Source: CALGFH01 sp036003705 (GTDB lineage Bacteria > Actinomycetota > CALGFH01). From it: 18,158 nucleotides of DNA. The notes under the pieces are model-generated. The model was not told the origin of the DNA, made no database searches, and worked only from the letters and a program-made list of their open reading frames with translations. Location of the stretch: the NCBI GenBank assembly GCA_036003705.1, contig DASYSE010000041.1:1-18158 (forward strand). Direction: 5' to 3'. The position numbers and the translations under genes were made by a program. Shown piece by piece: positions 1 to 11,377 of this stretch (position 1 is the stretch's first letter; each line of letters opens with the position of its first letter).

Positions 1-2
1 CC

Positions 3-140
3 CGCGACGTGCTGCGCCACCGGCTGGTGCTGACCTACCAGGCACTGGCCGAACAGGTCACCCCCGACACCCTGCTCACCGCCGTCCTGGACGCCATCCC
101 CCCACCCCGCATCGACCTCGCCCGCGAGCAACCAGCATGA
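3..140 (+). CDS. MoxR-type AAA ATPase, C-terminal end (5'-truncated)
   Basis: The window opens inside a gene. The frame starting at position 3 encodes about 45 residues beginning RDVLRHRLVLTYQALAE and ending in TGA. This is the typical C-terminal lid helix of MoxR-family AAA+ ATPases, where an RxxVLRHRLxLxYEA pattern is usual. MoxR proteins are chaperone-like ATPases thought to act with VWA-domain partners. The stop overlaps the start of the following DUF58 gene in an ATGA, so the two are translationally coupled. The MoxR, DUF58, BatA-like order is the classical arrangement and supports the call. Walker motifs lie outside the window, so the family assignment rests on the tail and on context. 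Confidence 0.75.
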   Translation, partial: RDVLRHRLVLTYQALAEQVTPDTLLTAVLDAIPPPRIDLAREQPA

Positions 141-1216
141 GCGACCCTCTCGGCATCGCCCGCACCCCCGACCGTCCCGGCCCTGGCCCGGCCCCCGAGG
201 CCCTGCTGCGCGCCCTCGACGTGGTGGTGCGCAGGAGGATCGAGGCCATGCTGACCGGGGACCATCGCTCGAGCGCGATCGGGATCGGGACCGAGCTGGC
301 CCAGATTCGCCTGTACCAGCCGGGCGACGACGTGCGCCGGATCGACTGGGCCGTCACCGCACGGACCGGCGAGACGCACGTGCGTGACCAGGTGGCCGAG
401 CGAGCCCTGGTGAGCTGGCTGGTCCTCGACACCTCGCCGTCGATGAGCTTCGGGACGGCCGACCGGCGCAAGGCCGACGTTGCCGAGGGTGTCGCCCTGG
501 CCGTGGGCCACGTCGGGACCCGGCACGGCAACCGGCTCGGGCTGATCACCTTCGGCGATACCCACCCGATCACCATCCCGTCGCGGCAGGGCCGGGCCGG
601 GCTGCTGGGGATGCTGGCCACCGTGCGCCGGGAACCGCAGCTGGAGGGCGGCGGGGCCACCTCGCTGGGCGAGGCGCTGGCCCGCGCCGGGCGGCTGGCC
701 AGCAGCCGTTCCCTGGTCTTTTTGGTCAGCGACTTCCGCGGGCCGCGCGACTGGCGAGGGGAGCTGATCGAGCTGGCGGGCAGGCACGACGTGGTCGCGG
801 TCGAGATTCGCGACCCGCGCGAGCAGGAGCTGCCCGACGTCGGCGAGCTGTGGCTGGTCGACCCGGAGACCGGCCGCCAGCTGCGGGTCGACACCAGCCG
901 ACGCCGGCTGCGGGAGCGGTTCGCGGCCGCCGCCGCGACCGAGCGGGCCGAGCTGGCCGCCCTGCTGCAGTCGTCCGGCGCCGACCACGTGGTGCTGTGG
1001 ACGGCGGGAGACTGGCTGCGCAGCTTCGCCGGCTTCCTGCGCCACCGCATCACCGGCCCCGGCAGCGCCCGCGGCCCGGCCCCGACCCAGTGGGGCCCGG
1101 AAGCCGCCCACTCCGGAGGCTCCGGCGAGGTCGCCACCGGCCCCCAACCAGCCCCGGGCAACCCTGTCGCCGCGGGCGGTGGGTCCCGGATGGCGCCGGG
1201 CAGGCCGTTCAGGTGA
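137..1216 (+). CDS. DUF58 domain protein (VWA-like partner of MoxR)
   Basis: A 359-residue soluble protein without a signal peptide or membrane segment. The DUF58 signature is clear: YQPGDDVRRIDWAVTARTG around residues 57-75, followed by a VWA-like fold that starts at LDTSPSMSFG with a DxSxS metal-site pattern. DUF58 proteins are encoded next to MoxR ATPases and are presumed substrates or partners in assembling or activating membrane or envelope complexes; the precise role is unknown. The ATG overlaps the upstream stop (ATGA). The last 50 residues are a Gly/Pro/Ala-rich tail of low complexity. The start of the next gene lies about 20 bp downstream, so this is one operon. Confidence 0.9.
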   Translation: MSDPLGIARTPDRPGPGPAPEALLRALDVVVRRRIEAMLTGDHRSSAIGIGTELAQIRLYQPGDDVRRIDWAVTARTGETHVRDQVAERALVSWLVLDTSPSMSFGTADRRKADVAEGVALAVGHVGTRHGNRLGLITFGDTHPITIPSRQGRAGLLGMLATVRREPQLEGGGATSLGEALARAGRLASSRSLVFLVSDFRGPRDWRGELIELAGRHDVVAVEIRDPREQELPDVGELWLVDPETGRQLRVDTSRRRLRERFAAAAATERAELAALLQSSGADHVVLWTAGDWLRSFAGFLRHRITGPGSARGPAPTQWGPEAAHSGGSGEVATGPQPAPGNPVAAGGGSRMAPGRPFR

Positions 1217-1238
1217 AACGGGGCGCCGTCCGGTGAGC

Positions 1239-2234
1239 ATGCAATGGCCGGGACTGCTCTGGGCGCTGCTGCTCGTCCCGGTCGCGCTGGCCGCCTACCT
1301 GCTGGCCCAGCGTCGTCGTTCCCGCTACACCGTCCGGTTCACCAACCTGGACCTGCTCGCCAACGTCGTCAGCGGCATGCCCGGCTGGCGCAGGCACGTG
1401 CCGCCGGGGTTCTATCTGCTGGCCCTCGCCGCCCTGCTGATCAGCCTGGCCAGGCCCCAGGCGGTCGCCCTGGTGCCCAAGGAGCAGGCGACCATCGTGC
1501 TGGTCATGGACGTGTCCGGATCGATGAACGCCACCGACGTGCAGCCGACCCGCCTGGTCTCGGCGCAGCGGGCCGCGTCCACCTTCATCGAGCAGCTCCC
1601 CGGCAAGTTCCGGGTCGGGATCGTCTCGTTCGCCTCGACCGCCCAGACCCTCACCCGTCCGACCACCGACCGGGCGGCCGTCTACGATGCCATCGGTTCG
1701 CTCCACGCCGAGGGGGCCACCGCCATGGGCGACGGCATCGAGCGGGCGCTGGACGTCAAGCGCCCACCGACGCCTCCCCCGACCGGCGGCGCGGCCTGGC
1801 CCGCCCCCAACCCGCCGCCGGGCGGCGAGGCTCCGCTGGTGGTGCTGCTGCTGTCCGACGGCGCCAACACCCAGGGCCGGACCCAGCCGATGGAGGCCGC
1901 CTCCGACGCCAAGGCACTCGGGGTGCCGGTCTTCACGATCGCGCTCGGGACCGACCGGGGGATGGTCGATGTGCCCGACGAGGCCGGGAACCTGCGCCGG
2001 ATCCCGGTCCCACCCGACAAGCTGACCCTGCAGCGGATCGCCGAGACCACCCGGGCCCGCTTCTTCGCCGCCCCCTCCGGCCGCGACCTGAAGACCGTGT
2101 ACCGGGAGCTCGGCTCCAAGATCGGCTTCGTCAAGGAGGAGCAGGAGGTCACGGTCGTGTTCGCCGCCACCGGGCTGCTGTTCCTGGTCGCCGGCGCGGC
2201 CATGTCCCTGGTCTGGTTCAGCCGGTTCCCGTGA
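1239..2234 (+). CDS. BatA-like VWA-domain membrane protein
   Basis: About 331 residues. It has an N-terminal membrane helix (residues ~4-22), a second near residues 55-75, a VWA domain, and a C-terminal helix (FAATGLLFLVAGAAMSLVWF). The MIDAS metal site is visible: DVSGSM, the Thr of GATAMGDG, and LLSDGAN. This is the domain order of BatA/YfbK-type proteins, which work with MoxR and DUF58 proteins; the VWA domain should face the cell exterior. A Pro/Gly-rich insert of about 25 residues interrupts the VWA domain near positions 1765-1830. The start is ATG 1239; an in-frame GTG at 1233 is an alternative. No BatB or further Bat genes follow. The gene ends convergently, overlapping the end of rmuC by 17 bp. 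Confidence 0.88.
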   Translation: MQWPGLLWALLLVPVALAAYLLAQRRRSRYTVRFTNLDLLANVVSGMPGWRRHVPPGFYLLALAALLISLARPQAVALVPKEQATIVLVMDVSGSMNATDVQPTRLVSAQRAASTFIEQLPGKFRVGIVSFASTAQTLTRPTTDRAAVYDAIGSLHAEGATAMGDGIERALDVKRPPTPPPTGGAAWPAPNPPPGGEAPLVVLLLSDGANTQGRTQPMEAASDAKALGVPVFTIALGTDRGMVDVPDEAGNLRRIPVPPDKLTLQRIAETTRARFFAAPSGRDLKTVYRELGSKIGFVKEEQEVTVVFAATGLLFLVAGAAMSLVWFSRFP

Positions 2235-3327
2235 GCCCGGCTCCCTCCTCGATCTCGGGCGACCCCGCGGGCAGCGGGTCGTCCCCCTGCAGCGCGCCGG
2301 CACCTTCCGGCGGCGCCGCCCGGTCCAGGTCGGTGGCGCGGCCGGCGGCGTCGGCGAGACGGCCGTCGAACCGGTCGAGCCGGTGGGCGGCGTCCTGCCA
2401 GCGGTCCTTGGCCCGGCCGAGGTGGCGGCCGACGAGCTCGAACTGGGTGCGGAACCCGTCGAGGTCGCCCCGGAGGGTGGCGAGGGCATCCAGCACCCGG
2501 CGGGCATTCTCCTCCACCCGCAGCCCCTTGAGGCCGACCCCGATCGAGACCAGGTAGGCGTACAGGGTGGTCGGCGAGGTCGGGAAGACCCGGCGCTCGA
2601 CCGCGTACCGCCAGCAGGAGTCCCCGGGCGGCTCCTCGCGCAGGAACTCGTAGAACACGGCCTCCGACGGCAGGTAGCAGAGCGCGAAGTCGTAGGTGCC
2701 CTCGTCGGGACAGATGTACTTGTCGGCGATGGCGTCGACGTGCCTTCGGGCGTCGCGCACGAACGCCCGCCGGTGCAGCGCCCTGGCGGCGTCGCCGTCC
2801 CTGGTCGTGCTCATGCGGGCGAACGCCTCCAGCGGGAACTTGGAGTCGACCGCGACCATCGCCTCGCCGACCACCAGCACCGCATCCACCCTTGCCCCGG
2901 AACGGAACACGTGCTGGGTGCGGTAGGCGTTGCCGGGCAGGCCCTGGGCGAGGAGCTGCTCGAGCAGCAGCTCGCCAAGGGCGCCCCTGGCCTGGGGCGG
3001 ACGCAGCAGGTCCTCCAGCCGGCTCAGGCCGCGGGCCTGCTCCAGGACCTGCTCGGCGACCCCGGCGACGACCGCGACCCGCTCGCGCACCTCGGCCGCG
3101 GTGTCGGCAGCCCGCGCCTGTGCATGCTGGACGCCGTCGAGGCCCAGGTACAGGCGGCGGTCCAGGTCGACCAGGCGACGGTCGAGGCTGTCGGAGATGC
3201 CGGCCAGGCGCCTGTCGAGCTCCCGGCCGCCCACCCCGCCCCCGTCGCCCCCCCGACCCCAGCGCCCGAGCACCAGCGCCGCCACCGCCCCGGCCAGCAG
3301 GCCGATGACCACCGCCTCCCAACCCAC
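2218..3327 (-). CDS. rmuC: DNA recombination protein RmuC
   Basis: A 369-residue protein. It has an N-terminal membrane helix (residues ~4-21, VVIGLLAGAVAALVLG), a helical and probably coiled-coil stretch (residues ~35-110), then the RmuC domain with RLEDLLRPPQARGALGE, VDAVLVVGEAMVAVDSKFPL and YDFALCYLPSEAVFYEFLRE. RmuC is a predicted PD-(D/E)XK-fold nuclease that limits DNA rearrangements at inverted repeats in E. coli; the D...DSK residues fit the core. The start is GTG at 3325-3327, immediately before the hydrophobic segment. The gene ends inside the convergent BatA-like gene. Notably, an imperfect 130-bp inverted repeat, the kind of DNA RmuC is linked to, lies just upstream of it. Confidence 0.92.
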   Translation of the reverse strand: MGWEAVVIGLLAGAVAALVLGRWGRGGDGGGVGGRELDRRLAGISDSLDRRLVDLDRRLYLGLDGVQHAQARAADTAAEVRERVAVVAGVAEQVLEQARGLSRLEDLLRPPQARGALGELLLEQLLAQGLPGNAYRTQHVFRSGARVDAVLVVGEAMVAVDSKFPLEAFARMSTTRDGDAARALHRRAFVRDARRHVDAIADKYICPDEGTYDFALCYLPSEAVFYEFLREEPPGDSCWRYAVERRVFPTSPTTLYAYLVSIGVGLKGLRVEENARRVLDALATLRGDLDGFRTQFELVGRHLGRAKDRWQDAAHRLDRFDGRLADAAGRATDLDRAAPPEGAGALQGDDPLPAGSPEIEEGAGLTGTG

Positions 3328-3381
3328 AGCCCAAGCCTTCCCGCGAGGTCCGAGTTGGCCGGGACGCTACCAACGGGGTAC

Positions 3382-3511
3382 GACAACGGCCCAGCCGGCA
3401 GGGAGCACGGTCCAGCAGCGTCCGCGGACCAAGGATCGGCCGACGACGGCTCCTGGCCCCGGGTCCATCGGCCGGCGATGGAGCGTGCCGCCTGCCGGCT
3501 GGGCCGTTGTC
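3382..3511. repeat. 130-bp inverted-repeat element with perfect 21-bp ends
   Basis: Positions 3382-3402 and 3491-3511 are perfect reverse complements over 21 bp (core CAACGGCCCAGCCGGCAGG). Pairing continues imperfectly inward through GCACG, TCCA and GGACC blocks, giving arms of about 50 nt and a short centre. The right end overlaps the TGA stop (3510-3512) of the hypothetical gene on the minus strand, so in that transcript the hairpin starts at the stop codon and could end transcription before rmuC. It could equally be a MITE-like or other dispersed palindromic repeat. No clear target duplication is visible, though CCAAC at 3370 and GTTGG at 3513 extend the symmetry. Confidence 0.85.
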
Positions 3512-4232
3512 AGTTGGCGGTCGATGCGGAGAGGGACGGTGGGGGTTCGGGGCCGGACATGGCGGCGGCGGCGGCGACCAGGGCCGGGGCGGTGCCGGTG
3601 AGGGCGAACCAGGCGGGGGTTGGGGACATCCGGGCGGGGACGTCGACGGCGCCGAGCATGGCCAGGGGGGCCAGGGCGGTCGCCCAGAGGGCCTGGCGCC
3701 AGTCGGCCGGGTCGGTGGCCGCGACCACCGAGGGCCAGCGGTGGCCGACCAGGACGCGGAGGCGCCTGGCGAAGTCGGCCAGGTCGACCTCGCCCGGCGG
3801 CAGTCCGGCCAGCTCCTGGAGCAGGGCGTCCCGCTCGTGCCAGAGCAACCGCCCGAGCTCCGGCTGCGGCGCCCACTGGCCCCAGTCGACCCCCTCCCAC
3901 CAGGCGGCGAAGACGAAGCCGAGCTGGGCGGCGTCGGGCAGGTCGAGGAACTCGCGGCCGAGCGCGGTCAGCTGCAGCAGGCCGGACTCGGCCTCGGTGA
4001 GCCGGCCGGCGTCGCAGAGCGAGCGCAGCAGGGTGGTGCGCCGCCTGGCCAGGGCCAGCCCGTCCGGGCCGTCGCCGAGCGCGCCGCCACCGGGCAGCCG
4101 CTCCCTGACCGTCCGCAGGCTGGCCGGGTCGAGGTCGCCCCAGCCGGTGAGCGGCAGGCCCTCGTCGGCCAGGCAGAGCAGGAACTCGCGCACGTCGTCG
4201 GTGAGGCCGCCGAACGGGCCGGTGAGCAGCAC
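3510..4232 (-). CDS. hypothetical protein, predicted helical / winged-helix-like
   Basis: About 240 residues, soluble, with coding-like composition in this frame throughout. The N-terminal part reads LLTGPFGGLTDDVREFLLCLADEGLPLT, then LRTVRERLPGGG, then LLQLTALGREFLDLPD. That pattern of repeated LT..G..FL segments is similar to winged-helix-like modules in some actinobacterial proteins of unknown function and to the C-terminal part of pRiA4b ORF-3-like proteins; the resemblance is from memory and weak. The C-terminal half is Trp-rich (AAWWEGVDWGQW, ADWRQALWAT) and Ala-rich. No catalytic motif is seen. The start chosen is GTG at 4230-4232; the frame stays open upstream (TTG at 4277). The stop codon falls at the edge of the 130-bp inverted repeat. 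Confidence 0.7.
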   Translation of the reverse strand: MLLTGPFGGLTDDVREFLLCLADEGLPLTGWGDLDPASLRTVRERLPGGGALGDGPDGLALARRRTTLLRSLCDAGRLTEAESGLLQLTALGREFLDLPDAAQLGFVFAAWWEGVDWGQWAPQPELGRLLWHERDALLQELAGLPPGEVDLADFARRLRVLVGHRWPSVVAATDPADWRQALWATALAPLAMLGAVDVPARMSPTPAWFALTGTAPALVAAAAAMSGPEPPPSLSASTAN

Positions 4233-4367
4233 GGATGGGCCTCGCTTCCTGGTCGTTGGGCAAGCTGCGACTCTCAAGTTCGATTCGGTACGCCCCCGGC
4301 CGGGCTTGAGCGCCCTGGTGCTAGGCTCGCTCTCCACGGCCAGCCCGACCAGGAGGACGAGGAGCGT

Positions 4368-4598
4368 ATGGAGGTCAAGCTCGGGGTCACCTACAGCCCC
4401 AAGGAGCTGGTGGTCGAGGTCGACCAGTCGGCCGACGAGGTCGCCAAGCTGGTCGAGGAGGCGGTGGCCGGCAAGTCCAAGGTGCTGTGGCTGTCCGACA
4501 CCAAGGGCCGCCGGGTCGGGGTGCCGACCGAGAAGCTGGCCTACGTCGAGGTCGGCGAGGAGCACCCGGACAAGCGGGTCGGCTTCAGCTCCCTGTAG
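4368..4598 (+). CDS. DUF3107 family protein
   Basis: A 76-residue acidic protein starting MEVKLGVTYSPKELVVEV and containing ADEVAKLVEEA, LWLSDTKGRRVGVPTEKLAYVEV. This matches the actinobacteria-specific DUF3107 family in full length; its function is unknown. The start is ATG 4368, preceded by a strong GGAGGACGAGGAG ribosome-binding region. It is transcribed away from the hypothetical gene ending at 3510, so 4233-4367 is a shared divergent promoter region; no convincing -35/-10 pair could be picked there. In many actinobacteria DUF3107 lies near a DEAD-box helicase and a rhodanese, as here; this synteny is recalled, not checked. Confidence 0.9.
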   Translation: MEVKLGVTYSPKELVVEVDQSADEVAKLVEEAVAGKSKVLWLSDTKGRRVGVPTEKLAYVEVGEEHPDKRVGFSSL

Positions 4599-4614
4599 GG
4601 CCGGTCCCCCGCGG

Positions 4615-4956
4615 TCAGCCGAAGTCGCGGTGGTAGGTGATGCCGTGGCGGCCGACCTCGACCACCGAGACCCCTGGCACACCGGAGGAGCGCCGGCCGC
4701 CCTCGGTGTAGGCGCTGGTCCACTCGGTCAGCACGGCCCGCTCGGCGTCGACCTGACGCTTGATGCTCAGCTCGACCGGGCCCCTGACCGCGTACACCGA
4801 GGCCAGGTGGGTGCGGATCTCGTCCCGGCCGCGGTGGGCGACGTTGTCCGGCTCGTAGTAGACGGCGTCGGGCGCGTACAGCGCCGCGGCGGCGTCCGCG
4901 TCGGCCTTGGCATTGGCCTGACGGAGTTCCTCGAAGACCTGGGCCGGGCTGGCCAC
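4615..4956 (-). CDS. SnoaL/NTF2-like protein
   Basis: A 113-residue protein with the small alpha+beta cone fold pattern of the NTF2/SnoaL superfamily: VFEELRQANAKADADAAAALYAPDAVYYEPDN, then HRGRDEIRTHLASVYA, then a run of beta strands ending GVSVVEVGRHGITYHRDF. Such proteins range from polyketide cyclases and isomerases to ligand binders of unknown role, so no reaction can be assigned. The start is GTG 4954-4956, set by AGGAGG nine nucleotides upstream; an ATG in another frame is too close to that site. It is divergent from the rhodanese gene with an 88-bp gap and convergent with DUF3107. Confidence 0.82.
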   Translation of the reverse strand: MASPAQVFEELRQANAKADADAAAALYAPDAVYYEPDNVAHRGRDEIRTHLASVYAVRGPVELSIKRQVDAERAVLTEWTSAYTEGGRRSSGVPGVSVVEVGRHGITYHRDFG

Positions 4957-5044
4957 CGGGCATGACCTCCTGCGCTGTCGGATCGCGGCGAAGCGTACCG
5001 CAGGCGATAGCATGGATGCCCCAACGTTGGAGGGAGGGCCCAGG

Positions 5045-5389
5045 GTGCAGATGCGCCACCCGCTGCTGGAGGAGGTCGACGCCGCGGCGCTGGCCGAGGC
5101 CATGGCCGGCCGCGACGCACCGCTGCTGGTCGACGTGCGCACCGATCCCGAGCGGGCGGTGGCCGTGATCGAGCCGTCCCTGCACGTCGGGCTCGACCGG
5201 TTCGTCGAGCGGGCCCCGGTCGAGATCCCCAAGGAGCGCGACGTCGTCGTCTACTGCCATGTCGGCGCCCGGAGCGCCCAGGCCGCGGTCTGGATGAAGG
5301 CCAACGGCTGGCGGCGGGTCCGGAGCCTGGCCGGCGGGATCGACGCCTGGAGCGAGCAGGTCGACCAGGCCGTCCCCCGCTACCGCTGA
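5045..5389 (+). CDS. single-domain rhodanese
   Basis: A 114-residue cytoplasmic protein covering one rhodanese domain: LLVDVRTDPE near residue 28, the active-site loop VYCHVGARS with catalytic Cys71, and GWRRVRSLAGGIDAWSEQVD at the end. Single-domain rhodaneses transfer sulfane sulfur to acceptors such as cyanide or thiols; the partner here is unknown. The start is taken as GTG 5045 because GGAGGGAGGG lies about six bases upstream; ATG 5051 and an upstream ATG 5012 are in frame. It is followed 80 bp later by the DEAD-box helicase gene in the same direction. No second rhodanese domain or fused MoeB-like domain is present. Confidence 0.9.
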   Translation: MQMRHPLLEEVDAAALAEAMAGRDAPLLVDVRTDPERAVAVIEPSLHVGLDRFVERAPVEIPKERDVVVYCHVGARSAQAAVWMKANGWRRVRSLAGGIDAWSEQVDQAVPRYR

Positions 5390-5469
5390 AGGCGGGGAGC
5401 CCGAACCGCTACCATGTATGGTTGAGCCAACGCAACGGCGCAACCAGAACGACGCAACCAGGAGGTTGT

Positions 5470-6828
<1,359 letters not shown>

Positions 6829-6959
6829 GGGCGGCGACACCAGCGAGCTCATGGCCATCAAGTCACCATGAATGGCGGGATCACCCTGACCATGACACAG
6901 GCGCTCTTGGGTCGCGGTGGTGGGAGCCGGAGCTCCCCCCATATGGATCGGGGACGGCG

Positions 6960-6992
6960 GGGTGGGGAATCGCCACTGATCGTGGCGAGTTA
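6960..6992 (+). promoter_or_regulatory. SigR-type ECF promoter of the sigma/anti-sigma operon
   Basis: The 13-mer GGGTGGGGAATCG at 6960-6972 is followed by GTTA at 6989-6992, with 18 nt between GGAAT and GTT. The same 13-mer and the same spacing recur before the cupredoxin gene. GGAAT-N18-GTT is the known consensus class for Streptomyces SigR. The spacer holds a small hairpin, TCGCCAC-N5-GTGGCGA (6970-6988). Transcription would begin near 7000, shortly before the sigma gene, implying autoregulation. The start point is inferred. Confidence 0.65.
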
Positions 6993-7039
6993 CCGGTGGT
7001 AAGGAGAGGCGGCCGCCTGGCGATGAGGTGAGGTTCTTC

Positions 7040-7568
<529 letters not shown>

Positions 7569-7579
<11 letters not shown>

Positions 7580-8378
7580 GGACTTCCGGGTCCGGCTCAC
7601 CGCCTTCAGCCTCGGCGAGCTGGAGCAGAACCAGCTGCTCGCCGCCCGCGAGCACGTCGCCGCATGCAGCCACTGCGCCTCCCGGGTGCTGCTGGACCGC
7701 CAGCTGACCGCGCTGCTGCGCGCCTCGACGGTCCCGGTCCCGCTCCAGACGCGGGAGGCGGTCAGGGAGGCGCTGCGGGCCGAGAGCCTGGGAGCGGAGC
7801 CCGTTCCGGAGGAACCCCTGCGGGAGGAGTCCGGCCGGCCCGCCGCGTCCTCCCGCCCGCCGACCCGGCGCCGGCACTGGATCGCCCTGGCCGCGGCGAT
7901 GCTGGCCGGAGCCGCCGTGCTCGCCGCCTCCCTGCTGGTGGTGCCGGCCCCCGACCCGGGCAGCCCGCTCGCCGCCGCCTGGGCCTCCTACCACGCCCAG
8001 GGGCAGGACGGGCTCGGCACCCCGGACGACGCGACCGCCGAGCGGCTGTTCGCGGTCCTCGGGCCGGCCGCTCGCACGCCCGACCTGGCCGGCTTCGGTC
8101 TCCAGAAGAAGGGCTGGGAGGCGCGCGACCTTGCCGGGCACCTGGCGGCGGTCGCCGAGTACCGCGACGACGCCGGCGGGCGGGTCACCCTCATGCGCTG
8201 GCGGGGCGAGCTGCCCCAGGTGGCCAAGGCACCGGACGGGAGCGGCCTGAGGGCCTACCGCTGGGGAAGGCACGGCAGCTACTGGTGGCGTGCCGACCGC
8301 ATCGTCTGGTGCCTGATCGGCACGATCGACCAGGACCGGCTGTACAAGATCGCCGAGCATCTGGGTGGGGAATCGTAG
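7569..8378 (+). CDS. membrane-anchored zinc anti-sigma factor, RsrA-like N-terminus
   Basis: About 269 residues. The N-terminal domain carries His29-x3-Cys33-x2-Cys36 (HVAACSHC), the zinc-binding anti-sigma motif, plus Cys3. The spacing Cys3/His29/Cys33/Cys36 equals Cys11/His37/Cys41/Cys44 of Streptomyces RsrA, where Cys11 and Cys44 form the redox trigger. Unlike soluble RsrA, a Pro/Arg-rich linker leads to a membrane helix (WIALAAAMLAGAAVLAASLLVV, about residues 103-124) and an outer domain of roughly 140 residues that is Trp-rich and has one Cys. The start is ATG 7569, overlapping the sigma gene by 11 bp. It should hold the sigma factor inactive at the membrane. The cupredoxin promoter lies across its 3' end. 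Confidence 0.9.
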
Positions 8379-8395
8379 GCCACCGGTGCGGGTTA
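8363..8395 (+). promoter_or_regulatory. SigR-type ECF promoter of the cupredoxin gene
   Basis: The sequence GGGTGGGGAATCG at 8363-8375, identical over 13 bp to the copy at 6960, is followed after 18 nt by GTTA at 8392-8395. It overlaps the last codons of the anti-sigma gene (stop 8376-8378). Transcription would start near 8402, about 40 nt before the cupredoxin ATG. Confidence 0.65.
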
Positions 8396-8442
8396 GCCTG
8401 CTGACGGCCGCGATCGCGGCCCACCGACAACGGGAGGTCTGC

Positions 8443-8868
8443 ATGCGACGACGGGGTGGCCTGGTCGCTGGTGCGCTGGTCGTGATGCTGGCCGTTGCCG
8501 CCGCCGGCTGCGGCGGCGACGACGGCGGTGGGAGCGCCGGCGCCACCACCGCCGCCCCCGAGACCACCGGTGCCCCCGAGACCAGCGCCGCCGGCGGGGC
8601 CGGCGAGAACGAGCTCAAGCTGACCGCCCAGGGCATCGCGTGGGACATCACCAGCCTCGAGCTCACCTCCGGGACCAGCTACACGCTCGAGGTGACCAAC
8701 AAGGACGGCATCGAGCACAACTTCACCTTCGCCGGGGGGAACGCCAACCAGGACATCGAGCGTGGCGAGGACGCCACCATCAGCTTCACCGCGCCCGCCG
8801 CCGGCAGCTACGAGTTCCACTGCAAGTACCACCCAGGGGCGATGAAGGGAACCGTCACCGTCACCTGA
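8443..8868 (+). CDS. cupredoxin (plastocyanin-like) lipoprotein
   Basis: A 141-residue exported protein. Residues 1-23 are a lipoprotein signal peptide (MRRRGG, hydrophobic stretch, AAAGC) with Cys23 as the lipidated residue. A Ser/Thr/Pro/Gly-rich linker runs to about residue 55, then one cupredoxin domain. Type-1 copper ligands are in place: His92 (GIEHNF), Cys127, His130 and Met134 (HCKYHPGAM). Such proteins carry electrons or bind copper outside the membrane; no oxidase partner is encoded nearby. The start is ATG 8443 with GGGAGG seven bases upstream. Its own ECF-type promoter links it to the sigma factor upstream. The stop is followed at once by a small TGAGGACCTCA palindrome and a T-run. 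Confidence 0.92.
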   Translation: MRRRGGLVAGALVVMLAVAAAGCGGDDGGGSAGATTAAPETTGAPETSAAGGAGENELKLTAQGIAWDITSLELTSGTSYTLEVTNKDGIEHNFTFAGGNANQDIERGEDATISFTAPAAGSYEFHCKYHPGAMKGTVTVT

Positions 8869-8886
8869 GGACCTCAAAGGTTTTTG
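8866..8886 (+). terminator. possible weak terminator after the cupredoxin gene
   Basis: TGAGG-A-CCTCA begins at the stop codon, and ACCT-CAA-AGGT is followed by TTTTT. The stems are only 4-5 bp, so termination would be weak; this is a tentative call. Confidence 0.3.
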
Positions 8887-8893
8887 GTCTCCA

Positions 8894-8922
8894 GGGAAAT
8901 ACCGGAGCCGGGTGTCGCGTTG
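8894..8922 (+). promoter_or_regulatory. possible ECF promoter of lon
   Basis: GGGAAAT at 8894-8900 is followed by GTTG at 8919-8922, with exactly 18 nt between AAT and GTT as in the two better copies upstream. It places transcription start about 28 nt before the lon ATG. An imperfect site: GGGAAAT replaces GGGGAAT and the flanking 13-mer is not conserved. lon is a reported member of the Streptomyces SigR regulon, which makes the site plausible. GGGTGT at 8910 and ACACCC at 8934 form an extra inverted repeat around the -10 region. Confidence 0.45.
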
Positions 8923-8957
8923 AAGCTGGCGTCACACCCCTTTGACCTGGAGAACGA

Positions 8958-11300
<2,343 letters not shown>

Positions 11301-11301
11301 A

Positions 11302-11325
11302 AACCCCGGCCAGGTATCCGGGGTT
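11302..11325 (+). terminator. hairpin just after lon
   Basis: AACCCCGG-N8-CCGGGGTT, a perfect 8-bp stem, begins one base after the lon stop. There is no T-tract, which is common for actinobacterial terminators. Confidence 0.55.
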
Positions 11326-11377
11326 GCCGGGGTTGCGTGGCCGCCGTGGCGGCGCGCGGGCTCCACGGCTGCACGGG

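Noticed and set aside
35..1240. Long minus-strand frames opposite the DUF58 gene, and similarly long frames opposite rmuC, lon and the helicase.
   Set aside because: They are antisense shadows of clearly coding genes: composition is Arg/Pro/Gly-rich without motifs, and third-position GC bias favours the annotated strand.
3382..3511. The inverted repeat as a tRNA, riboswitch or IS element.
   Set aside because: No cloverleaf or conserved aptamer pattern, and 130 bp with no coding capacity is too small for an autonomous IS.
2383..4965. An 860-codon plus-strand open frame.
   Set aside because: It runs antisense through rmuC, the inverted repeat and the hypothetical gene with no domain; only the DUF3107 gene, in its own frame, is real on this strand here.
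6922..6937. GGGAGC-CGGA-GCTCCC hairpin before the ECF promoter, considered as terminator of the helicase gene.
   Set aside because: Only a 6-bp stem without a T-tract, 94 bp after the helicase stop; it may contribute but cannot be supported as a terminator.
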